A stretch of DNA of 64,000 bases from CAVQJU01 sp963712905 (GTDB taxonomy: Bacteria > Acidobacteriota > Vicinamibacteria > Vicinamibacterales > CAVVIG01), in assembly GCA_963712905.1 (NCBI GenBank), contig CAVQJU010000010.1, positions 434,001 through 498,000 on the forward strand, written 5' to 3'. A program made the position numbers and the translations under genes. The notes below the pieces were generated by a model. That model searched no databases, was not told the DNA's origin, and worked only from the letters and a program-made list of their open reading frames with translations. This document shows positions 28,573-38,954 of the stretch, piece by piece (within the stretch, counting starts at the first letter, position 1; each line of letters begins with the position of its first letter).

Positions 28573-29299
28573 TCACCCTCCGCACGTCGCGGCAATCGAC
28601 TCGAGCGACATGACGTTGATCCGCTCGATCGTGTTCTGCCTCGTCAGCACGCCCTTGACCTGCACCTTGTGTCCCGCATACGACGCGCCCTGCCGGGTGA
28701 CGCTCAGAAGCGGAAACGTCTGTGTGCCGAGCGGCTGTGCCGCCGAGATTTTCAGTTCTTCCGGAGTGGTCCCGTCGACGATCCGGGCCCGAACCGGACG
28801 CGGACTGCCGGCCCTGGCCAGGGCCCACGTGTTGTTGGCCGCGGGGCTGAGACAGCCCACCGCGCGAACGATGGTGAGGTTGGACAGGGGGCGAGGTCCT
28901 TCCGGACCGACCAGCTGGATGCTGCCGACCATCTCGGGACTCAGCTCCCTCTTGCCGGCAGGAAGGTTGTTGGCCTCGAGAATAAAGGCCATGACGTCGG
29001 CGTAGGCGCGTTCGTCGAGGCTGCCCGGGAGATTGCCGGGCATGCTGGTCTTGATGAACGTGAACAGCGGCTCGAGCGTGTCTTCGCGCCACCGATCGAG
29101 AAAGACCTTCCCCGACAGCTCCGGTCCATCCGCATCTTGTCCCTCGTGACAGCCGCTGCAGCGAGCCGTGTAGACCGCCTCGCCGCGCTCGGCCTGCGCA
29201 TGCGTGTACACGCCGTCGAGCACGGTCGCAGGCGCCTGAGCGCGTGCGCGTCGCAAGGCCCGCAGCCGACACGATGACGACGATCAGGTATCTGCGCAT
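28573..29299 (-). CDS. c-type cytochrome, exported (one frameshift as sequenced)
   Basis: A heme-c protein of about 240 residues. The signal peptide starts at ATG 29299 (MRRYLIVVIVSAAGL) and continues, after removal of one extra base near 29,263, into RRARAQAPATVLDGVYTHAQ. The heme site is ARCSGCHEGQDADGPELSG, with the sixth ligand probably the methionine in TSMPGNLPGSL. The C-terminal half (about 120-240; VKGVLTRQNTIERINVMSLE) resembles a small beta domain found behind such cytochromes. Its AAGGA ribosome binding site lies in the palindromic repeat just upstream. Likely carries electrons for a periplasmic oxidase or dehydrogenase nearby. Confidence 0.78.
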
Positions 29300-29300
29300 C

Positions 29301-29440
29301 CACAGTCCTTGGTGCTTGGTGCCTGGTACTTGGTCCGTCCTTGGTCCCGAGTCCTTTGTCCGCGGCTCATGGACTGAGGACCTGGGACGGACGAAGGACC
29401 GCGGACGGACCAGGAACCAAGACCCAGGCACCAGGGACTA
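29301..29440. repeat. long imperfect palindrome of TTGGTCC/GGACCAA units, copy A
   Basis: About 140 bp filling the whole gap between two genes. The left arm is a string of TTGGTCC- and CTGGT-like units beginning AGTCCTTGGTGC (29304-29315); the right arm carries the complement and ends GCACCAGGGACT (29428-29439), 11 of 12 positions complementary to the start. The centre is near 29,372. Folded, it would form a stem of about 60 bp with mismatches. It supplies the last two bases before and part of the TAG of the amidohydrolase (29438-29440) and the ribosome binding site of the cytochrome gene. A second copy lies at 63229-63371. Confidence 0.8.
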
Positions 29441-30750
29441 CGAAATCCTGAGGCCGGCTTGCGCGACCTCGTGCACCTTCGGATCGATCTTCGTGAGCGT
29501 GCCGCCATGCACCGCGGCGACCGGCACGAACTTCTGCTTCGCGGTGCGCTTGTTGCTCTGCTGGTCGACCAGCTCGAAGTTGCCCTGCTGCAGAGTCGAT
29601 GACCGTGACATCGGCGGCCACGCCCGGTTCCAGCGTCCCGAGCTTTTCCGGGAACTTGAACACCCTGGTCGGCAGCACCGTCACGCGCTCGATGACCTGC
29701 TCGACGGTGAGGCCGAGATGCAGGAACTGCGTCATCACCCAGGGAAGAAGCTGACCGTCCGGCGTCTGCGGACGTCTGCGAACCGATATCGGTGGAAATC
29801 AAGTCGGGGATCCAACCCTGGCTGAACGCCTTCTCGGAGTTTTCCCAGAGGTGGTGCGAACGTGCCGGCCTGGGCATCCGTCAGGATGCCGCGGTCCTTG
29901 AGCTCCAGAATCTGAGGCAGCACTTTGGGGCCGGTGCCGCCAACGAGGTTGGACGTCGTCGCGCTGCGGCGGGGTGAAGGGATGCGTGAGGATGTCCCCC
30001 CGTTTCAGGAGCGCCAGCAGATCCGGCTCGTTCGTCCAATGCAGCATGATCGGCAGGCCCGTTTCGTCGGCGGCCTCTCGCGCCTTCTTCAACACCTCCA
30101 CGTCATGCGCCAGCTCGTCATGATTGCCGTTGATGCGCACTTTGATCGCGAGGATCCGATCGCGATGCTCGTTGATGACGCGAACGGCCGCCCTGGGATT
30201 GATCAGCGACATGTTGAGGTACAGCTCGTTGCCGTAGTTGCCGATGATCGAGATATTCAACATCGCGTAGATGCGAAGCGGCGACGTGTCGATGACGAAC
30301 TTTCGAAAGCCGAGAAAGGTGTTGGCGCCGCCGGATCCCGCGTCGATGGCCGTCGTGACGCCGGCTGGAAATCCGGCCAGATCCGGATCCACCGTAATGG
30401 TGTTCCCGTACCGGTACAGGTGCGCGTGCGCGTTGATCAGCCCGGGGGTCACCAGCTTTCCGCGAGCATCGAACACTTCGCGAGCCCGGGCGGCCGGAAT
30501 GTTCGCCGCGACGGCGGCGATCTTTCCGTTCGCGATGGCGACATCGCGCTCGCCGGACAGCTTCTGCGAGGGGTCGATGACCCGGCCGCCCTTGATCAGC
30601 AGATCGTAGGACGCCGCCGCCTGGCCGGCAGCGGGCGCCGCCGCGGACAGGTCGGCACCGATGCGAATCGTTGTGGAGCCGAGATTCCGGAAGGGCAACC
30701 GCGGCTGCCCCAAGCGTGCCGAGAAACGCGCGGCGACTTGAGCGTGACAT
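29438..30750 (-). CDS. COG3964-type amidohydrolase/deacetylase, exported (frame interrupted several times)
   Basis: Metal-dependent amidohydrolase of about 435 residues. Tat-like signal from ATG 30750 (MSRSSRRAFLGTLGAAAVAL). After a shift near 30,690: YDLLIKGGRVIDPSQKLSGE, VTPGLINAHAHLYRYG (metal HxH), AIDAGSGGANTF, AIKVRINGNHDEL (metal-bridging lysine), LPIMLHWTNEP and ILTHPFTPP. Frames then alternate: GGTGPKVLPQILELKDRGIL, HLWENSEKAFSQGWIPDLISTDIG, FLHLGLTVEQVIERVTVLPTRVF and the tail VHEVAQAGLRIS ending at TAG 29438-29440. Relatives include predicted D-glutamate deacylases and deacetylases; substrate unknown. It follows the TonB receptor gene (30836) on the same strand and could act on its cargo. 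Confidence 0.78.
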
Positions 30751-30771
30751 GTTCGGGCCTCCACAACCGCG

Positions 30772-30826
30772 GCGGCCCTGAAAGGGCCGCTCTCGAACAC
30801 CAATGGGCGGCCCTCGAGGGCCGCCC
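30772..30826. repeat. two adjacent GC-rich hairpins sharing a GGCGGCCCT core
   Basis: Hairpin 1 is GCGGCCCT (30772-30779), a 3-nt loop, then AGGGCCGC (30783-30790). Hairpin 2 at 30805-30826 is a 22-bp perfect palindrome centred on CTCGAG with the same GGCGGCCCT/AGGGCCGCC arms. They lie in the 85-bp gap between the TonB receptor stop (30836) and the amidohydrolase start (30750). They could attenuate transcription between the two genes, or be one instance of a dispersed repeat; there is no T-tract for a classical terminator. Confidence 0.65.
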
Positions 30827-30835
30827 TGCAGAGCA

Positions 30836-33800
30836 TCAGAAGTCGAAGTTTCCGCTGATCTTGAAGAAGCGGGCCAGGTGAATCGCCGTCGGCGTCAGCC
30901 AGGCGGCATAGTTGCTGTTGACCGTCGTGATCCCGCTTGAATTCAACGCATTGGACAGATCGAGATTCAGGGACGTTCGGTATTTGCCGAATCTGAAGAT
31001 TTTCGAGAAGCGCAGATCGAGCAGGTTCGTCTGCTCGCCGTACGACTGCGCCGGGCTTCACGAGATTCACCGTCACGTTGGCGGCGCCGCCCGAGAGCGG
31101 ACGGCCAAGCGAGGGCTGCACCACGGCGTTCGTTGCGATGTAGTTCGCCGTGATAGTTCGGCCCCGGCAGGCTCCGGAACGTCCCGGCGATCTGGACGTC
31201 CACCTTCGGCACCATGTAGGTGCCGAGGAACTTCACCTGGGTGAGGAAGCTGCCTTCGAGGTGGCAGAAAGGCTGCGTCGGGCTGACGCTGAACGGAGAG
31301 GAGCCGCCACCGGTGAGCCCCGTCGCGGTCACCGCCAGCTCCGGCAGGTTCGCGCGGATATCGCAGACATCCATCGACGTGCGGCCCGTGCTCGTGCCGC
31401 CCTGCAGCAGTCGTTCCCCGTCCCAGCCGCACGTTGAGGGTGACGTCCACGCCGTTCCAGTGCTCGAGGTAGTCCCCGTAGTTGCTGGCCAGGGTGAAGA
31501 GATTGTTGACCTGCCCCACTTTGTTCGGGTTGAGGTCGTAGAGGTCCCGGACACGCGTACCCGCCGCCGTTCGGGCAGGCGAGGATCGACCGGCGCGGTG
31601 ACGCTGTACTGGGTGTAGTCGGACGTCGCCGTCGCCAGGTTGTCGATGACCGTGAAGTTGCCGTACCAGCGACGGAAGTAGCCGACATCCAGGCCAACCC
31701 GCGGCAGCAGCTGGTGCTGGACGCCTGCCTCGAACTCCCAGTCCTCCGGCCGCTTGTTCCATCCGTGAAGCATCGACGAATCGGAGACCGTGCTGGGGAT
31801 CGGCTGGCCGAACCGCGCGTCGCTCATGGCCCCGCACTCCCCGTTCGCCAGCGGATTCAGTGAGATTGCACTGCGGGATGTAGTCGCCGTTGACGCCCAG
31901 TCCCCCACGGTCGTTCCACGATCGGGTCACCAGGTTGGCCATCGCGTTGACCGGATTGCCCAGGTTCGTGTAGTCGCTGGTCAGACGTTGCGCCAGGACG
32001 TAACGGCTCAGGTTGACCTTGAGGGCCGTCTTCCCGGTGCCGAACAGATCGTAGGCCGCCCCGAGCCGTGGGGAAATGTCGTTCCAGTTCAAGTAGTCGA
32101 GCGCCGGAAACGTGATGTTCCGATTGGGCACGAGCCCGCCGGCCACGAGCTGCTGCTCCGGGAAATGGATGATTCAGGTAGTCGAAGCGCAGCGCCCAGG
32201 TTGGCGTGAGCCGGCGAAGCGTCCACTTGTCCTGCGCATACATCCCGAGCTCCGCGCCCAGGTTGGTTCTCGAAACCGTAGGGCGTCGCGACCTCGGTGA
32301 TCAGGTTCGGGACGCCGTTGTTGAAGCGGTATCTGATGTTGGAGTCGATGTTCGTGTAGTCGACGTGGCGGATTCCCCACGTATCGAGAAAGCCGACCTT
32401 GAACGCGTGAGCCCCCGTGACGTACGAGAGCGACGCCTGGGCGGAGGCAATGTGTCCCTGCACCTGGATGAACGGCCCCAGGCCGGTCTGGCCCGCACCG
32501 CGATAGAGCAGACTCGGGATGAGCCCACCCTGCTCGGTCACGGCAATCAGGGACTTGAACACATCAGGGAGTGGCTCCGTGAACTCCAGGCTGGTTCCTC
32601 CGTCGGGATACCGGTCTTTCCAGCCCTGGATGATGTCGGAGACACGCGCATCGAGCAACAACTTGCTGGTGATCGGCGACGAATAGCTGCCGGTGAGTGA
32701 ATTCGTTCTTCGGGAAGTCGTACTTCGTGGCCGACTCGTAGTGCGATGGTGGGCCCCAGCTGCTCCCACACGCGATACTGATGCTCGTAGAAGCCGGCGA
32801 CCTTGTTCCTCGGCGTGATCTGCCAGGTCACGCGCGTGTTGACGCTTTGCTGGATGAGGGGAAGGACCGCCGGGCTGCTCAGGTCGGGGTCGTAGGCCCA
32901 CTTGGTCGGGTCGCCCGCGTTCTTGTTCACGTACAAGCCGGCGACGTAGGTTTGCGTCGTCTGCCAGCGGGCGGCGGAGTAGAACCACAGCTTGTCCTTG
33001 ACGATCGGACCGCCGCCGCCGGGATTCACGTCGTAGACCATCTTGATGGAATTGGGCGTCCGCAGGCCCGCAGCCTGCAGTTCCGGCGTGTAGTTGCTGT
33101 TCTGGAAACTCGAGTTCACGGCGGTCGCGAACACGGATCCCCTGAACGCGTTGCCGCCTTCGCGCGGAATCAGGTTCATCTGGACGCCGCCGAACGCCTG
33201 ATCGGCCGAGCCCGCCGAATAGCTGACCGCCACCTCCTGGGTGGACGTGATGTCGGGGATGAAGTTGCTGAGCTCGCCGTTGCCGGAGGTGGCGCTGATC
33301 GACATGCCGTCCACCGTCACGCGCTGGTCGCCCGTGCGGCCGCCATGGACCGACAGCGTGCTCAGGTTGAGGTTGTTCGTGCCCCCGTAGTCCAGCGGCC
33401 CCGGTCATCCCGGGAATCAGATTGGCGAAATTCGCGTGGTTCCTCCCGGCGGGAATCGCATCGAGGACTTCCTTTCCCAGGACTCGCTGTTGCGTCACGC
33501 TCTGGACGTCGACGATCGGCGTATCCCCGGTCACCGTCACCGTCTCCTCCACGGCGCCCACGCGCAAGTCGGCATTCACCGTGGCGGTGAACGATCCCGC
33601 CAGCTCGATGCCCTCTCGTTTGAGCGCGCTGAATCCGGGCAGCGTGAACGTCACGCTATACGTGCCGGGACGGAGATCGACGACCTTGTACTGGCCGCTC
33701 CCGTCGGTCACCACCGACCGGACCTTCTCGATCAACGCGGGACTGGCCGCCTCGACGGTCACACCAGGCAGAACCGCGCCAGACGTATCTTTCACGACAC

Positions 33801-33885
33801 CCGCAATGGATGCCTGCGCGTACGCCGCCGCCGGGACGAGCACGAGGCACGCGATCGAGGACAGGACTACCTTCAAGGCTCGCAT
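30836..33885 (-). CDS. TonB-dependent receptor, carboxypeptidase-regulatory-like type (frame interrupted about ten times)
   Basis: About 1000 residues once repaired. ATG at 33885 with GGAG 8 bp upstream; signal to AAAYAQ; regulatory-like domain (SIAGVVKDTSGAVLPGVTVE); VTVTGDTPIVDVQSVTQQRV plug approach, then RVTVDGMSISATSGNGELSN, EGGNAFRGSVFATAVNSSFQ and PIVKDKLWFYSAARWQ; barrel to the tail RFFKISGNFDF, stop at 30836-30838. Shifts near 33,400, 32,740, 32,705, 32,265, 32,170, 31,860, 31,560, 31,545, 31,400, 31,150 and 31,060 are all repaired by removing one base. The N-terminal 150 residues closely resemble those of the receptor at 53482-56535, so the two are paralogues. The amidohydrolase follows on the same strand and the NHL gene diverges. 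Confidence 0.85.
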
Positions 33886-33960
33886 TCGCTGATCTCCTTC
33901 GCCGGATTGGCGCGAGTTTCGGGTGGCGGATTCTAGGGACCGGCGAGAGGGCCAGTCAAT

Positions 33961-33976
33961 ACACCCGATCAGGTGT
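33961..33976. promoter_or_regulatory. operator-like inverted repeat in the TonB/NHL divergent region
   Basis: ACACCCGATCAGGTGT is a 16-bp near-perfect palindrome (ACACC/GGTGT arms around GATC, one mismatched pair) in the middle of the 128-bp gap between the divergent receptor (33885) and NHL (34014) genes. Size and position fit a binding site for a dimeric repressor controlling both genes. No regulator is identified for it. Confidence 0.45.
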
Positions 33977-34013
33977 GTCTCGCTTTGACCGAGGGTCGCG
34001 CTATGCTCCGCGC

Positions 34014-35314
34014 ATGACACCTTCACACCTGAAACGCGGCGGCGCGATCTGGGCAGGGTTGCTCGTGCTGGGCGTCGGGCTCGGACTGGGCCCGCGTCTG
34101 TTCCGCCCCGTGAGGGCCGTCGTGGCCGCTCAAACCCGCGGCGCCGTGCAGGCCCCGACTGTTCGAGGTCGACCCCTTCTGGCCCAAGCCGCTACCGAAT
34201 CACTGGAACCTCGGCGCCGCGGTCGGCGTCTGGGTCGACGCACAGGACCACATCTGGATGATTCATCGCGGGAACAACCAGGACACGCTCAAGGGCCTGG
34301 AAATGAAGCCGCCCTTCAGCGAGATGTGCTGCGCGACGGCGCCGGAGGTGCTGGAGTTCGACCAGGCGGGCAACCTGCTCCGGCACTGGGGACCCGGACC
34401 GAACGATCCGTGGATGGACCAGGAGCACGGCATCCACATCGACCACAAGAACAACGTGTGGCTGGGCGGAGGCGGTGGAGGCGATGCCCAGATCCTGAAG
34501 TACACGATGGACGGCAAGTTCGTGATGCAGGTCGGGAAGAAAGGCGCACGCCTTCGTCCCGGGGCCGCCCGCCCGATCAACGATCCCAACAGCCTGGACA
34601 TGGAGAGCTTCGGACAGCCGACGAAGATCGTCGTCGATCCGAAGACCAACGAGGCCTATGTGTCCGACGGCTACGTCAATCACCGCGTCGTCGTGCTGGA
34701 TGCCGATACCGGCAAGTTCAAACGCGTGTGGGGCGCGTACGGCAACAAACCGGACGATACGCCGGTGCTGGGCCCGCTGAACCCGCACCGCGGCAGGGAG
34801 AACGCCGCGCAGCCTGCCGACAGGGGCGCGGCTCACGATCCGAACGCGCCGCCGCAGCAGCAGTTCCGCAACCCCGTGCACTGCGTCGTCATCTCCAAGG
34901 ACGACCTGGTGTATGTCTGCGACCGGCAGGGCGATCGCCTGCAGGTGTTCACGAAGGACGGGAAGTTCGTGAAGGAAAAGCTCATCCTGCCGAACACCAT
35001 GAACGCCGGCTCCGTCTGGGACGTGGCGCTGTCGAGCGATCCTCAGCAGACGTTCCTGTACGTCGCCGACGGCGAGAACTCGCTCATCCACATCCTGCGG
35101 CGGGATACGCTCGACATCCTGACGGCGTTCGGCGAGGGCGGCCGCCAGCCGGGCCAGTGGCACGGCGTGCACAACATCGCGACCGATTCGCGGGGCAACA
35201 TCTATACGACCGAGACCTACGAAGGAAAGCGCATCCAGAAGTTCATCTATCAAGGGCGTGAGACCGGTGACGAAGCCGTATCAGGGCACGCCCTGGCCGG
35301 CGTCCGCGAGGTAG
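34014..35314 (+). CDS. NHL-repeat beta-propeller protein, exported (two frameshifts as sequenced)
   Basis: About 430 residues. Start ATG 34014 with a membrane/signal segment (GAIWAGLLVLGVGLGLGP). After a shift near 34,157 the frame becomes LFEVDPFWPKPLPNHWNLG, then VWVDAQDHIWMIHRGNN, HGIHIDHKNNVWLGGGG, PTKIVVDPKTNEAYVSDGY, NPVHCVVISKDDLVYVCDRQ and HGVHNIATDSRGNIYTTETY: successive NHL blades. A second shift near 35,258 leads to VTKPYQGTPWPASAR and TAG at 35312-35314. Both are repaired by removing one base. The opening is clearly related to the NHL protein at 57264-59594. Unrepaired, it reads through into the sensor kinase gene, which is an artefact. Function unproven; possibly a periplasmic binding or enzymatic propeller. 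Confidence 0.8.
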
Positions 35315-35352
35315 ACCGCAACGCCGGAGGTGTGACAGCATCGCCCCGACTT

Positions 35353-38301
35353 ATGCCCGCCATCGTTCGACGGATCCGCGCGCTGTCGCTGGCGCTCTCG
35401 GCCTGCGCCCTGCCGGCCGTCGCCACCGCCGGCGCCGCACGCCGCCGCCGGCCGTCCACTACGCGCTTGCCGCGTGGTCCACCGAACAGTCCGGCGACGT
35501 GCTCGCGATCGCTCAGGACCTCGACGGCTATCTCTGGCTCGGTACGCCAGGCGGGTCTCGTCCGATTCGACGGCACACGCTTCCAGCCGTGGGCGCAGAA
35601 CAGCAGCAGCGCGCTGCCGGCCCGCCCGGTTGCCGCGCTCGCCGGTTCCTCTCAAGGTGGCGTGTGGGTGGCCTTTAACAGCGGCGGAGGCGTGGCCCGG
35701 ATCGATCGCGGCGGCATCACGCACTATTCCCCCGCCGACGGCGCACCGGCCGGCGTCAACGCGCTCCTCGAGGATCGTCGCGGCACGCTGTGGGCGGCGA
35801 CCGGCGACGGGCTGTTCCGCTACGCCGGCAACCACTGGTCGCGCGTGACCGACGCCGACGGCTACGACGGCGAGCAGGCGTTCAGCGTCTACGAGGATCG
35901 CGCCGGCCGCGTGTGGGTCGGGGCCGCGCGCGGCCTCTATCGCCACGACGGCACACGGCTGCACCTCGTCGACAGCACGGCCACCTACGTCGACAGCCTG
36001 GTCGAAGACGACGCGGGCAACCTGTGGGTCACGAACCGCGCGAGGATCGTCAGGAAGCTGGACACGTCGAGTCCCCTGCGCCTCGACCCGCGCATCCGCC
36101 TCCCGCTGCCGGGCTGGCGCATCATTCCGGACGGCCGCGGCGGGTTGCTGGTCGCCTCGTTCAGCGGCGGCCTGTTCCGTCTCGCGAATCCGACCGGCGC
36201 GCATCCGCTGCTCGAGCCCGTCGAATACGAGCATCGCATGCGCGGCTCGCCCCGGGCGCTCTATCGCGATCGCGACGACAACATCTGGGTCGGCATGCGC
36301 GGCGGCCTGCTGCGCCTGTCCGAGAACACGTTCCAATCCGCGGGCCCGCTCGACGGTCTCAACAAGGACGGCGTGCGAACCGCGGCGGTCGCCGCCGACG
36401 GCAGCATCTGGATCGCCACCACGCAGGCCCTGAACCGTCTCGCCGGCAGCAGCCGGCAATCGTTCGCCGTCTCTCAGACGCGCGCCCTCCACGCCGATCG
36501 CTCGGGAGCGATGTGGGTGGCGACCGACGAGATCGTCGGCCGCCACGTGATGGGCCGTCTCGTCAAGGAGCCGATACCGGACGTCCAGGCGAGCCGGGTG
36601 AACGGGCTCACGACGCACGGCGGATGCGCTCTGGCTCTGCACCGCGTCTCGCGGCGTGCTGTCGTGGAACGGCAACACGCTCATCTCCTATCGGCAGCCC
36701 GGAGAATCCGGCCGGCAGTGCAGCAGCATTCTCGCGGATCGGCACGACCGCGTGTGGGCGGGCTTCAGCAGCGGCGGCGTCGCCCTGCACGAGCACGGCC
36801 GCGTCCGCGCGCTGACCGAGCGGGACGGCCTCGCACCCGGCCTGGTGTGGCAGATCGTTCAGGGCAACGACGACGACGTGTGGTTCGCCACCTCGGGCGG
36901 CGTGAGCCGCTACCAGCACGGTCGCTTCACGTCCGTCACCACGGCGCATGCGCCCATCACGGGGGTCGTCCCGATGCTGGTCGAGGATGCCCAGGGCTAC
37001 GTGTGGGTGGGGGTGCACTCGGGAGCCGCACTGATGCGCTTCCATGCGGGCGAGATGGACAAGATCGAGAAAGAGCCCAACCACCGTCTCGCCTACACGC
37101 TCTACGACGAGAGCGATGGACTGCAGCCCGGCACGCAGATGTGGCAGAACGGCGCCGCCGCCGTGCGCGACCTGGCCGGGCGGATCTGGGTCGTCAACGG
37201 TCCCGGCATGACGATCATCGACCCGCGGCAGCTGCGCGAAGCGCACCGTGCGTCGCCGCCGAGCCTGGAAGCCGTCACCGTCAACGGCGAGCGCGTCAAC
37301 CCGGCGGCCGTCCGGCGGTTCGCCAACGGCAGCACGGTGCAGATCGAGTACGCCGCCCTCAGCCTCTCGGCGACGTCGAAGCTGCGCTTCCGCCACCTGC
37401 TCGACGGCGCCGACGCGGACTGGGTGTACGACGCGGACGGCCGGCGCGCCACGCTACGCCAACCTGCGGGCCGGCGACTATCGATTCCGCGTCAGCACCA
37501 CGGAGGGCGGGCAGTGGACCGAGCCGTCGCTGTGGGCGTTCACCGTCGATCCGCCGTTCTATCTGAGCCGCTGGTTTCTCATCGCCGCCGGCACGGTGCT
37601 GGTCGGCGGGATCGCCGGCGGCCGCGAGGCTGCGCGTACGGGCGGTCAGGACCCGCTACGCGCTGGTGATCGCCGAGCGCACGCGCCTGAGCCGCGAGAT
37701 CCACGACACGCTGCTCCAGAGCCTGGCCGCGCTCGGCCCCGAGCTCGAGGCGCTGGCGACGCGCGTCCCGTCACGCGAAGGCGGCATGACGTCCGAGCTG
37801 CGCCGTCTTCGCCGGCAGGTCGATCGGTCGGTGCGCGATGCCCGCGAGTCGATCCTCGAGCTGCGGCGTCACCCCATGGGCACGCCGCGGCTCGCCGAGT
37901 CGCTGGCGCAGCTCGCCGACGACACCGAGACGCGACACGGCGTCCGCCCGACGGTGGCCGTCGTGGGACGCCGCCCGGGCAACGCGTCGCCGGACGTGGA
38001 CCTGCAACTGTTCCGCATCGCGCAGGAAGCCGTGACCAACGCCATCCGCCATGGACGCCCGACGCGCATCGACATCAGCGTCTCGTACGACGAACGCCAG
38101 GTCGCGCTCACGATCGCCGACGACGGATGCGGCTTCGACGCGCACGCGCAGACGAGCGCACCCACCGACAACGAGCACTTCGGGCTGGTCACCATGCGCG
38201 AGCGCGCCGAGCAGGTGGGCGGCGGGCTGCGCATCGAGAGCGTGCCGGGCACGGGAACGACGGTGCACGCCGTGGCGGGGCTGACGAACGAATGGCTGTA
38301 G
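35353..38301 (+). CDS. two-component sensor with extracytoplasmic propeller and HisKA_3 kinase (five frameshifts)
   Basis: Roughly 975 residues when repaired. N-terminal signal (ALSLALSACALPAVATAG), then Reg_prop-type propeller repeats (AIAQDLDGYLWLGTPGGLVRF, LLEDRRGTLWAATGDGLFRY, VYEDRAGRVWVGAARGLYRH and others), a Y_Y_Y-type beta domain (VQIEYAALSLSATSKLRFRH; YANLRAGDYRFRV), one membrane segment (SRWFLIAAGTVLVGGIA), a HisKA_3 dimerisation helix with LSREIHDTLLQSLA and an ATPase domain (AQEAVTNAIRHG, IADDGCGF, GLVTMRERAEQVGG). Shifts near 35,445, 35,555, 36,630, 37,447 and 37,640 are repaired by removing one base (two at the first). The NarL-type regulator gene follows within about 20 bp. 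It probably senses an extracellular ligand, perhaps related to the neighbouring TonB/NHL module. Confidence 0.83.
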
Positions 38302-38319
38302 CGAGCCCGGCTCATTCGC

Positions 38320-38929
38320 GTGCTGTGCGTCGACGACCATCGCCTGATGCGCGAGGGCGTCGCGCAGATCGTCGGCGTGCAGCCGGACATGGAGGTGGTC
38401 GCCGAAGCCAGCAACGGCGAGCACGCCGTCGCCCAGTTCCTGGCGAGCCGGCCCGACGTCACGCTGATGGACCTGCAGCTTCCCGTCATGAGCGGTCCCG
38501 AAGCGACACGCCGCATCCGGGAGCTCGATGGCTCCGCGCGGATCATCGTGCTGACGATGTACCACGGCGACGAGGACATCCATCGCGCGTTCGAAGCCGG
38601 GGCGATGGGCTACGTGCTGAAGGACACGATCTCCGACGATCTGATCCACGTGATCCGCGAGGTGCACGCCGGCCGCCGCGTCGTGACGCCCGAGATCCAG
38701 CAGGCGCTCGACGAGCGGGCGCGCCTGCCGACCTTGAGCCTGCGCGAGCGGCAGGTCCTGGAGCTCGATGGCCGAGGGCATGCGCAACAAGGAGATCGCC
38801 GCGGCGCTCGGCATCAGCGCCGATACGGTCGGCATGCACGTGAAGAACCTCTTCACCAAGCTGGACGTGCACGACCGCACCGCCGCCGTGGCCAAGGCGA
38901 TCCGCCGCGGCATCATCCGCATCCAGTGA
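38320..38929 (+). CDS. NarL/FixJ-type response regulator (one frameshift as sequenced)
   Basis: About 203 residues. Receiver domain: VLCVDDHRLMREG, phosphoacceptor in VTLMDLQLPVMSG, TMYHGDEDIHRAFEAGAMGY and the lysine in VLKDTI. LuxR-type HTH: LSLRERQVLEL, then, after removing one C near 38,767, MAEGMRNKEIAAALGISADTV and HVKNLFTKLDVHDRTAAV, stop TGA 38927-38929. The GTG at 38320 is the first usable start but clips the first strand; an ATG at 38292 inside the kinase's last codons would work if one base were removed, as at other sites here. Cognate partner of the kinase upstream. Confidence 0.85.
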
Positions 38930-38954
38930 CCCTGACCCTGGCCGCGAGGAATCG

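Noticed and set aside
29301..29440. CRISPR array, because of the repeated short words.
   Set aside because: The words are degenerate, arranged as two opposed arms, and have no regular repeat-spacer period or cas genes.
34258..37566. A natural fusion of the NHL protein with the sensor kinase.
   Set aside because: The NHL protein has a proper end in the next frame (stop 35312-35314), and the kinase begins with its own signal peptide at 35353.
21856..38929. Programmed +1 frameshifting as an explanation for the many frame changes.
   Set aside because: No shared slippery sequence, rare codon or stop context at the sites, and some genes would need up to ten events. Inserted bases of every kind occur.
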